From NCBI GenBank assembly GCA_031266095.1, contig JAISBR010000134.1, forward strand, positions 1 to 7,756: DNA of 7,756 bases, written 5' to 3'. Shown piece by piece: positions 1-6,906 of the stretch (positions are counted from its first letter, which is position 1; each line of letters begins with the position of its first letter). Position numbers and translations under genes: made by a program. The notes beneath the pieces were generated by a model, which saw only the letters and a program-made list of their open reading frames with translations, did no database searches and was not told where the DNA came from. This DNA comes from Treponema sp. GTDB taxonomy: Bacteria; Spirochaetota; Spirochaetia; Treponematales; Breznakiellaceae.

Positions 1-1628
1 GTGGGCTGGTCGCAGACCTCGGAAGGGCCGTAATACTGGATTGCGCCGGGGAAGACAAAACAGGTCTTGGCCGCCCAGACATCCCTCACGGCGTCAAAGG
101 CCTTAAAGGGCGCGCCTTCAAGTTCCACCAGGGCTTTTTTGATCACCGGTTTTTTGGCTCCGTGGCGCTGTTCCATGTTCATCATCATGGTAAGGGGAAC
201 CCCCCCCGCCTTCCATTCCGCGGCCGGGGCGGTGAGGTTTTTTACGCTGGAAAGATAGCCCGTAAGCCCCGACGCGATGAGCACAAAGGCGCCGAACCCC
301 AGGGCGTAGCAGTAATCGGCGTCAAAATTGGAAGGAAAGGCGCAACGTCCCTCGTAGCCAAAGAAATGGCCCAGGGCGCTGAATTTCCCCTTGTAGATCC
401 CTTCCTCTCTAAGTTTGGCAAGGCGCTTTTCTACCATATTAATAATGAGTTTTTCGGTTTCTATCCGGGATACCTGGACATTGCCGTGAGGGTCCCTGTC
501 CATAAGAAGCTCCCTGGCGATTTCCGGGGGCAGGCTCTGGATGAACCGGTAAGAATCCGGGGAAATCGCCCTGGAAAGCCAGTAAAGCTGATCGATAAAC
601 GACGAAAGGCCGCCGAATTCCTCCCCCCTGGTTCCCAGCACATCGTTGATCTCGCTGATGAGCTTTTTCATCTCCGGGATAAACTCGACCAGCCCCTCGG
701 GAATGAGGACCACCCCGAAGTTTTCCTGGTTTTCCGCCCGCTTGACGATAGAAGCGCAGATCTGCTCCACCACCTGGCTCAGGGATATTTTTTTCGCCGC
801 TACTTCTTCGGAGACCAGGCAGATATTGGGCTGGGTTTGCAGGGCGCATTCCAGGGCGATATGGCTTGCGGCCCGGCCCATGAGTTTGATAAAGTGCCAG
901 TATTTTTTGGCGCTGTTGGCGTCCCGCTCAATGTTCCCGATAAGCTCGCTGTAGGTCTTGCAGGCCGTATCAAAACCAAAAGAAGTTTCGATATGTTCGT
1001 TTTTAAGATCCCCGTCTATGGTCTTTGGACAGCCGATGACCTGGATGGAAGAACCCTTCTCAAGAAAGTATTCGGCCAGGAGGGCGGCGTTGGTATTGGA
1101 GTCGTCGCCCCCGATGATGACCACCGCGTTGAGCCCCAGCTTCCCGGCGTTTTCCAGGGAGGCGGCGAACTGCTCCGGCGTTTCTATCTTGGTCCTGCCC
1201 GAGCCGATAATATCAAAGCCCCCGGTATTCCTGAAGGCGTCGATAATTTCCCCGGTAAATTCCAGATACCTGTTCTCGATAAGCCCGGCGGGGCCGCCCA
1301 AAAAGCCGTACAGCGCCGATTGGGGGCTGGCCTTTTTGAGGCCGTCGTAAAGCCCGGCGATACCGTTATGCCCACCCGGCGCCTGGCCGCCGGACAGAAT
1401 AACCCCGGCCTTGAGGGGCCTCTTGATTCCGGGGTTTTTGCCCCCGGCAAAAGAAGCCAGGGGCTTCCCGTAGGTATGCGCAAACACCGCTTTAAGGGCT
1501 TCCCCGTCCCCCGCCGCCCCGGTAGGAGCCCCAAACTCCACCGCAATATCCCCGGCGTCCCCTGACAAGACCGCCGGAAGTTTAGGCGTATACCGGTAAC
1601 GGGCCCTCTGCAATGCTGATATATCCAT
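1..1628 (-). CDS. pfp: PPi-dependent 6-phosphofructokinase (diphosphate--fructose-6-phosphate 1-phosphotransferase), 3'-partial
   Basis: Cytoplasmic glycolytic enzyme that reversibly phosphorylates fructose 6-phosphate to fructose 1,6-bisphosphate with pyrophosphate as donor. The minus-strand frame is open from the ATG at 1628 to the window edge: 542 codons plus two bases. Long PFPs are about 550-575 aa, so only some 10-30 C-terminal residues are missing. Visible motifs are GGDDSNTNA (173-181), PKTIDGDL (201-208) and MGR (250-252). D176 and K203 are the residue types that distinguish PPi-users from ATP-users (both Gly in ATP-PFK); D205 is the expected catalytic base. From family knowledge, spirochaetes such as Treponema and Borrelia use this long PFP as their main phosphofructokinase. 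The start is supported by GGAGG nine bases upstream of the ATG. It seems to be transcribed alone, from the gap to its right. No frameshift is seen. Identification is very secure; only the C-terminus is unseen. Confidence 0.96.
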   Translation of the reverse strand, partial: MDISALQRARYRYTPKLPAVLSGDAGDIAVEFGAPTGAAGDGEALKAVFAHTYGKPLASFAGGKNPGIKRPLKAGVILSGGQAPGGHNGIAGLYDGLKKASPQSALYGFLGGPAGLIENRYLEFTGEIIDAFRNTGGFDIIGSGRTKIETPEQFAASLENAGKLGLNAVVIIGGDDSNTNAALLAEYFLEKGSSIQVIGCPKTIDGDLKNEHIETSFGFDTACKTYSELIGNIERDANSAKKYWHFIKLMGRAASHIALECALQTQPNICLVSEEVAAKKISLSQVVEQICASIVKRAENQENFGVVLIPEGLVEFIPEMKKLISEINDVLGTRGEEFGGLSSFIDQLYWLSRAISPDSYRFIQSLPPEIARELLMDRDPHGNVQVSRIETEKLIINMVEKRLAKLREEGIYKGKFSALGHFFGYEGRCAFPSNFDADYCYALGFGAFVLIASGLTGYLSSVKNLTAPAAEWKAGGVPLTMMMNMEQRHGAKKPVIKKALVELEGAPFKAFDAVRDVWAAKTCFVFPGAIQYYGPSEVCDQP

Positions 1629-1651
1629 GCAACGTATCCTCCGCCTTACAG

Positions 1652-1679
1652 CATATAGGGAAAAGGCCGGTTAAGGCAA
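1652..1679 (-). promoter_or_regulatory. Candidate pfp promoter
   Basis: Read on the minus strand, TTGCCT (1679-1674; 4 of 6 to the sigma-70 -35 consensus) is followed after 16 bases by TATATG (1657-1652; 4 of 6 to the -10). Initiation would fall about 20 bases before the pfp ATG and leave the GGAGG ribosome site (about 1642-1638) in a short leader. Position is ideal but the hexamers are mediocre, so this is an inference from spacing and location. Confidence 0.4.
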
Positions 1680-1788
1680 TATCGCGTATATGGAACAGAT
1701 AGAGCAGGAAGAAGGGGGGCCATGCTGAAGGGTTCTTGGGTATATTGTTCTCGCAAGGTGATTGCACTCGGAGATTTACTAGACACTG

Positions 1789-2079
1789 TTAGCAAAGGAA
1801 GATTTTAAGGAACGCAATAACTATACAGCCTAAAAAGTTTATGTCCGATTTCTCATACCGAACTGCCAATCGTCGATTCTCTTTCAGCTTCCCGAATATC
1901 CTCTCTATCAGTCCCCGCTTCTTATATTTCTCCTTGTCATATTCTATCTCTTCCTTCCGGTTCCTCCTCCCCGGTATCATCGGCAGGTTGTTATTCCCCT
2001 CCAATTCTCGCCGGAAACCGTCGCTGTCGTACCCCCGGTCTGCTATCACCGCGCAGCCGACTATATCCTCGCTTGGACT
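1789..2079 (-). pseudogene. IS5-family transposase, C-terminal remnant
   Basis: A minus-strand frame of about 96 codons ends at TAA (1789-1791). It reads like the C-terminal third of an IS5/IS427-type DDE transposase: an ADRGYDSDGFRREL block (GTG at 2049 begins VIADRGYDSD), then an IPGRRNRKEEIEYDKE stretch, then the signature region KKRGLIERIFGKLKENRRLA followed by VRYEKSD and a hydrophobic end. The D of ADRGYD and the E of the RGLIER stretch match the last two acidic residues expected of the DDE catalytic triad. The N-terminal two-thirds are absent: just upstream, the frame is closed by TAA (2082-2080) and TAG (2088-2086), and no further transposase-like sequence is seen before ispH. It therefore cannot encode a working transposase. 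The GTG at 2049 lies inside the conserved core and is not a real start. The fragment separates pfp from ispH. Confidence 0.85.
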
Positions 2080-2227
2080 TTACCCCTACCGGTAGACAGA
2101 AAAATAAGCAGTATTATAGGGCGGAGAAAACAAATGGCTTGGTCGAATGAGTATCTCGAACGGCTTCTTTTTCAATCGCAACTCGCCTCAGAATCTGTCG
2201 CCTCAGAAACAAGCTAATTTATATGCG
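2080..2227. other. Intergenic stretch between transposase remnant and ispH stop
   Basis: No recognisable gene is seen here beyond a doubtful 27-codon plus-strand ORF. An 11-bp direct repeat, TCGCCTCAGAA, occurs at 2183-2193 and 2198-2208 with a 15-bp period. No clear intrinsic terminator follows the ispH stop codon on the minus strand. The left limit of the stretch is where homology to the IS5-type transposase ends, so the rest may include the other part of the decayed element or unrelated sequence; I cannot tell which. Confidence 0.5.
2134..2217 (+). CDS. Doubtful small ORF, 27 aa, no recognised family
   Basis: An ATG at 2134 is preceded by GGCGGAG (2120-2126), seven bases before the start, which is a plausible ribosome site. 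The frame runs to TAA at 2215-2217. The peptide begins MAWSNEYLERLLFQSQ and ends in a short Ser/Ala/Glu tandem (ASESV-ASETS) produced by the 15-bp DNA repeat. It is the only plausible plus-strand start between pfp and the right edge. No promoter with acceptable spacing was found: TATTAT at 2112-2117 has no matching -35. It could be the 5' stub of a gene disrupted next to the transposon remnant, or chance. No function is proposed. Confidence 0.2.
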   Translation: MAWSNEYLERLLFQSQLASESVASETS

Positions 2228-3160
2228 CTAGCCCTGGTTATCCTCGTTTCGTACCTCGATCGTAGACAATGCACGTTCTATCTCGTCTACCACCGTGTCC
2301 GGAGTGGAAGCGCCGGCGCAGAGTCCCACTGTTTGAAAGGCGCTGAAACCGGGGGGGATGACGGCGGCGGATTCAACCAGGGCGCAGGGTTTACCTTGTT
2401 CCTCGGCGATAGCGAGCAGGCGGCGGGTGTTAGCCGATTTTTTCCCTCCGGCGATGATGACGGCATCAACTTTACCCAGGAGTTCCCTCAAAGCGTCCTG
2501 GCGCTTACGTATGCCAGCGCAGATGGTTTGGATAATTTTCAGATCGGGAAAATATTTTTTGATTCCCTCCCCTATAGCCCTGTATTCTTCTTCTGAAATA
2601 GTAGTCTGCCCGATGAGAGCGGTTTTCACCCTGAGCGCTGCGGAAGACGGGCTCAAAACGCTAAGCCCAGCGGCAGCCTCTTCCGCCTCGGCGGCGTTGC
2701 CCACCACTGCACAGAAGGAGGCTTCAGCCCATGCCCCAGCGCCCGCCCTAGCGTAACCCCTGATACCGATAAGCTCGGCGTGTCCGGCTTCCCCAGCCAG
2801 AAAGAGCCGATACCCGGCTTCAACAAGGGCTTTGGCTTTAAGCTGACTGGCCTTGACTTCAGGGCAGGTAGCGTCAATGACACGCCCTCCCCGCCCGCGC
2901 AGTTCGGTTTCAGTCTGCGGACTGATCCCATGGGCCCGGATAATAAAAGATGCGCCGTCCATATCACGGGGGAATCGGTTTTCATCAATAACTTTCACCC
3001 CCCGGTTTTGCAAGGCTTCCAGCGCCTGCGGGTTGTGAATCAGCGGCCCCAAGGTAAAGACCCCACCCCCACCCGCCCGGTCAGCTTCCGCGCCGGCAAG
3101 CTCCAGCGCCCGCCGCACCCCCATGCAAAAACCCAATACTCTAGCGCGGATCACTTTCAT
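2228..3160 (-). CDS. ispH: 4-hydroxy-3-methylbut-2-enyl diphosphate reductase (IspH/LytB)
   Basis: Cytoplasmic iron-sulfur enzyme of the MEP (non-mevalonate) isoprenoid pathway. It reduces HMBPP to isopentenyl and dimethylallyl diphosphate. The 310-aa length is normal for the family. The three cluster-ligating cysteines are C12 (in VLGFCMGVRRAL), C99 (in DATCP) and C214 (in QTICAG). Also visible are H42 (GPLIHNPQ), H77 (IRAHG), H127 and E129 in GEAGHAEL (E129 is the counterpart of the catalytic Glu), T187 (QTTIS), GGKKSANTRRL (238-248) and AGASTPD (282-288). The stretch after C214, AGIRKRQ, departs from the usual DATxxRQ-like sequence. The N-terminal MKVIRARVLGFCMGVRRA is the typical family start, which supports the ATG at 3160, although no strong Shine-Dalgarno sequence precedes it. 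It is separated from secF by a terminator-like hairpin, so it is probably its own transcription unit. Confidence 0.97.
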   Translation of the reverse strand: MKVIRARVLGFCMGVRRALELAGAEADRAGGGGVFTLGPLIHNPQALEALQNRGVKVIDENRFPRDMDGASFIIRAHGISPQTETELRGRGGRVIDATCPEVKASQLKAKALVEAGYRLFLAGEAGHAELIGIRGYARAGAGAWAEASFCAVVGNAAEAEEAAAGLSVLSPSSAALRVKTALIGQTTISEEEYRAIGEGIKKYFPDLKIIQTICAGIRKRQDALRELLGKVDAVIIAGGKKSANTRRLLAIAEEQGKPCALVESAAVIPPGFSAFQTVGLCAGASTPDTVVDEIERALSTIEVRNEDNQG

Positions 3161-3262
3161 GTGGACACCATGGGACGGACGGGAACCCGCCGGACTTGGG
3201 GGCTTTTGGTGATTTCAACCAATAGGTGTAACAAGCTCTCCGTACCTTGAAACGCTCAAAAT

Positions 3263-3268
3263 ATTATA
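3263..3268 (-). promoter_or_regulatory. Candidate -10 box of an ispH promoter
   Basis: On the minus strand this is a perfect TATAAT, directly preceded by TG and set in an AT-rich patch, about 100 bases before the ispH ATG. No good -35 hexamer lies 16-18 bases upstream, so the case rests on the perfect -10 and its location just after the likely secF terminator. The implied leader would be about 95 bases. Confidence 0.4.
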
Positions 3269-3274
3269 CATAAC

Positions 3275-3303
3275 CACACAAAATACAGAGCCGGAATTCC
3301 GGC
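3275..3303 (-). terminator. Probable intrinsic terminator of the secDF transcript
   Basis: A perfect 14-bp palindrome, GCCGGAATTCCGGC, lies at 3290-3303, about 22 bases beyond the secF stop. It can form a 5-bp GC stem with an AATT loop, and partly compatible flanking pairs lengthen it. On the minus strand it is followed by TCTGTATTTTGTG, a T-rich but not uniform tract. This is a modest rather than strong terminator. Confidence 0.5.
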
Positions 3304-3325
3304 CCTTCACCCTTTCCCCGGCATT

Positions 3326-4561
3326 TTAGGCTTTAGCGTTTACCGGGACACCTACCAGTTTCCGCTTTTCCCGCCTGGTTTTACGAAGCTCCCATAAGTA
3401 CACAAAACCGGAAGCGATAAACACGGTTGAGAACACGCCGGAAACCATTCCCGCGAGCAGGGCCAAAGCAAAATCCCTCATGGAACCTGAGGCAAAGATA
3501 AAGAGGAACACTACCGCCAACATGGTGGTTATGGTGGTAATGATGGTCCTGCTTAAAGTCTCCGTCAGAGACCTGTTGAGCACATCGACAAAAATATCGT
3601 CGGGGCGGATTCGGTAATTTTCCCTGATCCGGTCAAAGATAACGATGGTGTCGTTGATCGAGTAACCGAGGATGGTCAGAATAGCCGCAATGGTAGTAGT
3701 GTTGAATTCCATGTTAGTCCAGACCACAAAGGCCACGATAAAAAGGGCGTCATGGATAATGGCGATCACCGCGCCCAAGGCGTACTGGGGCTTAAACCGG
3801 ATAGAAGCGTAAATCAGAATCAACAGCAGAGTCAGCGCCAGCAGTATCCCCGCCTGATCGGTCAGGTTCTTGGAAAAACGGGAACCAACATAGTCGGAAC
3901 GAAGCAGCACTACTTCCCCCGCGCCGAAAACCCCTTCCAGAACATTGATAATCCGTTCTATCGGAACACCGGTATCTTCCTCATTATCCCTGTCCTCGAC
4001 ACGGATCATAAAATGACGGTCCGACGGCTGTCCCATGTTCTGCACTGAGACGGTATCTCCCAAGCTGGCCAGCGCTTCTCGTACTTGGGTGATGGAAATA
4101 ACCGTGCTTTGGGGGTCAAGGTAATGGACCATATACGGGGTACTTCCCAAATTAGGGTTCCCCTGGGTACTGAATAAAAGCCAGCGCGAATCAACCTGGG
4201 CCAGAGCATTCAGTTGAACACTCAAGCCCTCAACCTGAGAATCAAAGGCCTGGGTAAGGACGCCGATGGTCCGGTATTCGGCAAAGGGAAACGGATAGGT
4301 TCTCCCCTCAACACCGGCCCCGGAAATAACGATATACATGCCGTTTCGGTCAAAAGAGAAGGTAGCGTTACCCCTGCCGGACCATGTAAGACTGAAGGCG
4401 GTGGGGGCAAACTGCAGTTCCTGGATAAGGCCCGCTCGAAAATCGATCCCCAGGTTAAATCCCCCTTTGGCGATATAGCCCACAATTCCCACAACGGCGA
4501 TAGTCACGGAGATAACCGCGGCGGGGAGAAAACCCCGGGAAAAACGAATGACTTTTTTCAT
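3326..4561 (-). CDS. secF: Protein translocase subunit SecF
   Basis: Inner-membrane RND-type subunit that pairs with SecD to use the proton-motive force in the late stages of Sec-dependent export. At 411 aa it is longer than the roughly 300-320 aa usual for SecF. Order: TM1 about 12-30, FNLGIDFRAG (35-44; the NLGIDFxGG family motif with A for G), a long periplasmic region of about 45-235, VGSRFSKNL (225-233), then five membrane segments between about 236 and 390 and a short basic cytoplasmic tail. Key family motifs are HD (270-271), GYSINDTIVIFDRIREN (299-315) and the Thr-rich TIITTITT (339-346). The added length is in the periplasmic P1 region, about twice that of E. coli SecF. The ATG overlaps the secD stop as TAATG, with GGAG eight bases upstream, so translation is probably coupled to secD. 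Confidence 0.97.
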   Translation of the reverse strand: MKKVIRFSRGFLPAAVISVTIAVVGIVGYIAKGGFNLGIDFRAGLIQELQFAPTAFSLTWSGRGNATFSFDRNGMYIVISGAGVEGRTYPFPFAEYRTIGVLTQAFDSQVEGLSVQLNALAQVDSRWLLFSTQGNPNLGSTPYMVHYLDPQSTVISITQVREALASLGDTVSVQNMGQPSDRHFMIRVEDRDNEEDTGVPIERIINVLEGVFGAGEVVLLRSDYVGSRFSKNLTDQAGILLALTLLLILIYASIRFKPQYALGAVIAIIHDALFIVAFVVWTNMEFNTTTIAAILTILGYSINDTIVIFDRIRENYRIRPDDIFVDVLNRSLTETLSRTIITTITTMLAVVFLFIFASGSMRDFALALLAGMVSGVFSTVFIASGFVYLWELRKTRREKRKLVGVPVNAKA

Positions 4562-6336
4562 TATTTGATCTCCCCTACAGCTTTGATTCCACTGAGCTTA
4601 CGGGACCAGCTTACCGAAACTTTTTTGCTGTGCAGCACATCCGTACCGAAATCGAATATGAGCCGGGACACGAAGAGAGCGGTGAACACCGACGAGAACA
4701 CGCCGATGGCAAGGCTTACCGCAAAACCCTTGATCGGGCCTGACCCAAGCTGGGAGAGAAACAGCGCTGCGATAAATGTGGTAATATTGGAGTCCATGAT
4801 GGCCCAGAAAGCCTTGTTAAAGCCCGCCTCAACCACCGCTTTGCGCCCTTTACCCAAGCGCATTTCTTCTTTCATGCGCTCAAAGATGATTACGTTGGCA
4901 TCTACCGCCATACCGATAGTGAGGATAAAGCCCGCGATACTCGGCAGTGTCAGGGTAAAGTTAAAAGCCGAAAGTACGCTAAACATGATATAGAAGTTGA
5001 ACAGCTGGGCGATCACGGCGTTGATTCCCGCAACCTTGTAAAAAACCAACATAAAGACAAGAACCATCACAATACCCCAGACCAGGGCGTATAGTCCCCG
5101 GCGTATGGTATCCCCGCCCAGAGAGGGACCGATACTCTGCTGATTGGCAACCTCAAGATTCACCGGCAGTGCCGCAGTCCTGAGAGTCAGCGCGATGTTA
5201 TTCGCCTCGTCCGCGCCGAAACCGGTCAGCCGTACCGCGTCCCGAATCGGCTCCCTGATACTCGCCATTGATTTTATCCGGTCGTCCAGCACCAGGGTCA
5301 GGAGCTTATCCACATTTGCCGAAGTGAGCTTGTAGAAGATATCCCCTCCCTCAGTGTCCAGCATAAAAGTAACCTGGGGCTGGTTATCCCAGCCACCCCG
5401 TTCCGAAACAGCGCTTCGGATGTGATTCCCGTCAAGGCCCACCTCTTTCTTAACCGCCGCGTAACGGAGGGTACCGTCGGCGTTTCTGGCCTGTTCATCA
5501 AGCCCGTAACGGTCTTTGATATATACCCCCAGCACCTTCACATCCGCCGGCACGATGGTAGGATCAATCAGATTACCTTCGCTGTCAAAGGTGGTGGTGG
5601 GGTGGTTTCGATAGTAGGTGGTAAAGGCTTCGGTGGCCTCGGTGTCTTCCATGTGGAAGGCCAGACTGCCCTTACCCATAATAATATCGTTGATCCGCTC
5701 GGGATCGGCGGTACCGGGAATCTCGACATATATCTGATCCGCTCCCTGCCGGCGGATCACCGGCTCGGTAAGACCGAAACGGTCGATACGGCTGTTGAGG
5801 ACCTCCAGGGCCCGGTTCATCGCGTCTGTACGATCCTCTTCGGTCAGGGGACGACCAAGCAGCACCTGGAGGGCGTCAAAATCAGCCTGGAGCACAATAC
5901 TCAAGCCGCCGGAAAGATCCAAGCCCAGTTTGACCGCGCTCTTTTGCAGTTCTTTGAGGGCGGAAATATCTTCCCAGTACTTGGTTTCAATAGCGTCCAG
6001 CGCTTCCCTCCTGCTGGTAAAAGCGGAAAGCGTTGTCCTGGCGTCCCATCTTTCCGGAGGCGTCTGCCGGGCGCTTTTATATATCTTCCTCGCCTGGGCG
6101 GTGAGGAACGAGAGTTTCCCCGGAACATCCCCGCCTGATCGGGCCGCGTCAATAAGCCGCTGCAGATCCACCTGGGCGGTCTGTGAGGCGTAAGCCCTGA
6201 TCTGTTCCCTGGATTCCAACGCCAAAGTCTGCCGATCTCTGGGTACCAAAAAGTACCACCGTATACTCGGCCAGAGAAACACAAAACATATCGCCATTAC
6301 CACAAGGACGATGATGAACCGGTACCGTTTGCTCAT
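4561..6336 (-). CDS. secD: Protein translocase subunit SecD
   Basis: Inner-membrane partner of SecF in the SecYEG-YajC accessory complex; its periplasmic head binds emerging substrate and couples export to proton flow. The 591-aa length fits the family (E. coli about 615). Order: TM1 about 6-26; a spacer of about 105 residues; LGLDLSGG (137-144, the LGLDLxGG signature); the large periplasmic P1 head with ALEVLNSRIDRFGLTEP (176-192) and VEIPGT (204-209); IGPSLGGDTIRRG (402-414); then TM2-TM6 from about 412 to 560. GMAVDANVIIFERMKEE (475-491) carries D479, the counterpart of the membrane Asp needed for proton transport. Start: ATG at 6336 with GGAG seven bases upstream. The gene shares one base with secF and follows yajC across a hairpin-rich 120-base gap. 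No sign of truncation. Confidence 0.97.
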   Translation of the reverse strand: MSKRYRFIIVLVVMAICFVFLWPSIRWYFLVPRDRQTLALESREQIRAYASQTAQVDLQRLIDAARSGGDVPGKLSFLTAQARKIYKSARQTPPERWDARTTLSAFTSRREALDAIETKYWEDISALKELQKSAVKLGLDLSGGLSIVLQADFDALQVLLGRPLTEEDRTDAMNRALEVLNSRIDRFGLTEPVIRRQGADQIYVEIPGTADPERINDIIMGKGSLAFHMEDTEATEAFTTYYRNHPTTTFDSEGNLIDPTIVPADVKVLGVYIKDRYGLDEQARNADGTLRYAAVKKEVGLDGNHIRSAVSERGGWDNQPQVTFMLDTEGGDIFYKLTSANVDKLLTLVLDDRIKSMASIREPIRDAVRLTGFGADEANNIALTLRTAALPVNLEVANQQSIGPSLGGDTIRRGLYALVWGIVMVLVFMLVFYKVAGINAVIAQLFNFYIMFSVLSAFNFTLTLPSIAGFILTIGMAVDANVIIFERMKEEMRLGKGRKAVVEAGFNKAFWAIMDSNITTFIAALFLSQLGSGPIKGFAVSLAIGVFSSVFTALFVSRLIFDFGTDVLHSKKVSVSWSRKLSGIKAVGEIK

Positions 6337-6360
6337 AACTATGCTCCAGGAGATTTATTT

Positions 6361-6430
6361 GTGCCGAAGGGGTTTAATACCCCAGCCCTTCTGGGCGGTT
6401 AAAAAGTATTAAACCCCTGAGTGCAAGCAC
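6361..6430. repeat. Long inverted repeat with inner hairpin in the secD leader
   Basis: A perfect 13-bp inverted repeat, AGGGGTTTAATAC (6368-6380) and GTATTAAACCCCT (6406-6418), flanks a 25-base interval. That interval contains a second hairpin, CCCAG (6381-6385) with CTGGG (6391-6395) around a 5-base loop. Further out, GTGC (6361-6364) can pair with GCAC (6427-6430). In the yajC-to-secD transcript the whole structure lies about 25 bases before the secD start. The minus-strand right arm can also fold alone as GGGGT-ATTAA-ACCCC, which excludes the long stem. No T-run follows, so it is not a standard terminator. It may be a regulatory or RNA-processing site, or the remnant of a small mobile repeat. 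Confidence 0.75.
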
Positions 6431-6447
6431 CTTATGAGAACAACATA

Positions 6448-6467
6448 CCCCGCCCTTCAGGGCGAGG
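6448..6467 (-). repeat. GC-rich hairpin overlapping the yajC stop codon
   Basis: On the minus strand, CCTCGCCC and GGGCGGGG pair over 8 bp (one G-T) around a TGAA loop. The loop contains the TGA stop of yajC (6459-6457). What follows, TATGTTGTTCTC, is only loosely T-rich, so termination would at best be partial; attenuation between yajC and the distal secDF genes is possible. The core (ATACCCC, GCCCTTC, GGGCG on the plus strand) recurs 68 bases to the left, inside the inverted repeat before secD. Confidence 0.6.
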
Positions 6468-6906
6468 TTGTTGATTCCGCTTTTTCGCCGCTTTCAGCCG
6501 CCGCGGGGGCCTCACCGGCGCGGGCGGCCCCCTTCTCTTCCTTACTTTCGATCTTTTCGGTTTTGTCTTCCCGTGCAACAGCCTCAATGCCAGAAATAGC
6601 GCTACGGCTGAATTCAAGCTTGGTATTCTCGTCTACCCTGACAATAACGGAACTTTCTTTCACGCTCTGAATAGTTCCGTGAATACCCCCGATCGTAACA
6701 ACCTTATCCCCTTTTTTCAGGGCGGAAAGCATTTTCTGGGTATCTTTTTGCTTTTTGTTCTGGGGCCTGATAATCAGAAAATAAAAGATCGCGATAATTG
6801 CCGCAAAGGGAATGATACTGGTGATAAAACTGCCGGGTCCCGCGGCGCCGCCATCACCGGAAGCCTGCGGAGCGCCCAAAAGCAAGGGAAGAACAAATGA
6901 ATTCAT
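6457..6906 (-). CDS. yajC: Sec translocon accessory protein YajC
   Basis: Small single-span membrane protein that associates with SecD-SecF and the SecYEG channel. Reading from ATG 6906 it has 149 aa: a short N-terminus (MNSFVLPLLLGAPQ) with a Gly/Ala-rich linker, one membrane span at about 27-46 ending in the hallmark FYFLIIRPQNKKQK (41-54), then the cytoplasmic domain with LKKGDKVVTIGGIHGTI (63-79) and VDENTKLEF (91-99). The last 38 or so residues are a charged Ala/Glu/Lys-rich tail that extends the protein beyond the roughly 110 aa of E. coli YajC. An in-frame ATG at 6915 is also possible, but AAGGA sits eight bases before the 6906 ATG and abuts the 6915 one, so 6906 is preferred. It is followed by secD and secF on the same strand, the classic arrangement. 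Confidence 0.95.
   Translation of the reverse strand: MNSFVLPLLLGAPQASGDGGAAGPGSFITSIIPFAAIIAIFYFLIIRPQNKKQKDTQKMLSALKKGDKVVTIGGIHGTIQSVKESSVIVRVDENTKLEFSRSAISGIEAVAREDKTEKIESKEEKGAARAGEAPAAAESGEKAESTTSP

Noticed and set aside
162..1565. 467-codon open frame on the plus strand, with smaller plus-strand frames at 646-954 and 958-1350
   Set aside because: It lies opposite pfp, whose minus-strand frame carries all catalytic motifs. The plus-strand translation has no recognisable domain and is an effect of GC-rich third positions.
1582..1767. 61-codon minus-strand frame running into the start of pfp
   Set aside because: It overlaps the pfp start in another frame, has no ribosome site and covers the probable pfp promoter.
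2147..2596. 149-codon plus-strand frame
   Set aside because: Its right part is antisense to ispH, and the translation has no recognisable features.
4214..4993. Plus-strand frame of 259 codons across the secF-secD junction, and another of 238 codons at 5422-6138
   Set aside because: Both are antisense to clear secF and secD coding sequence and have no family motif or credible start signal.
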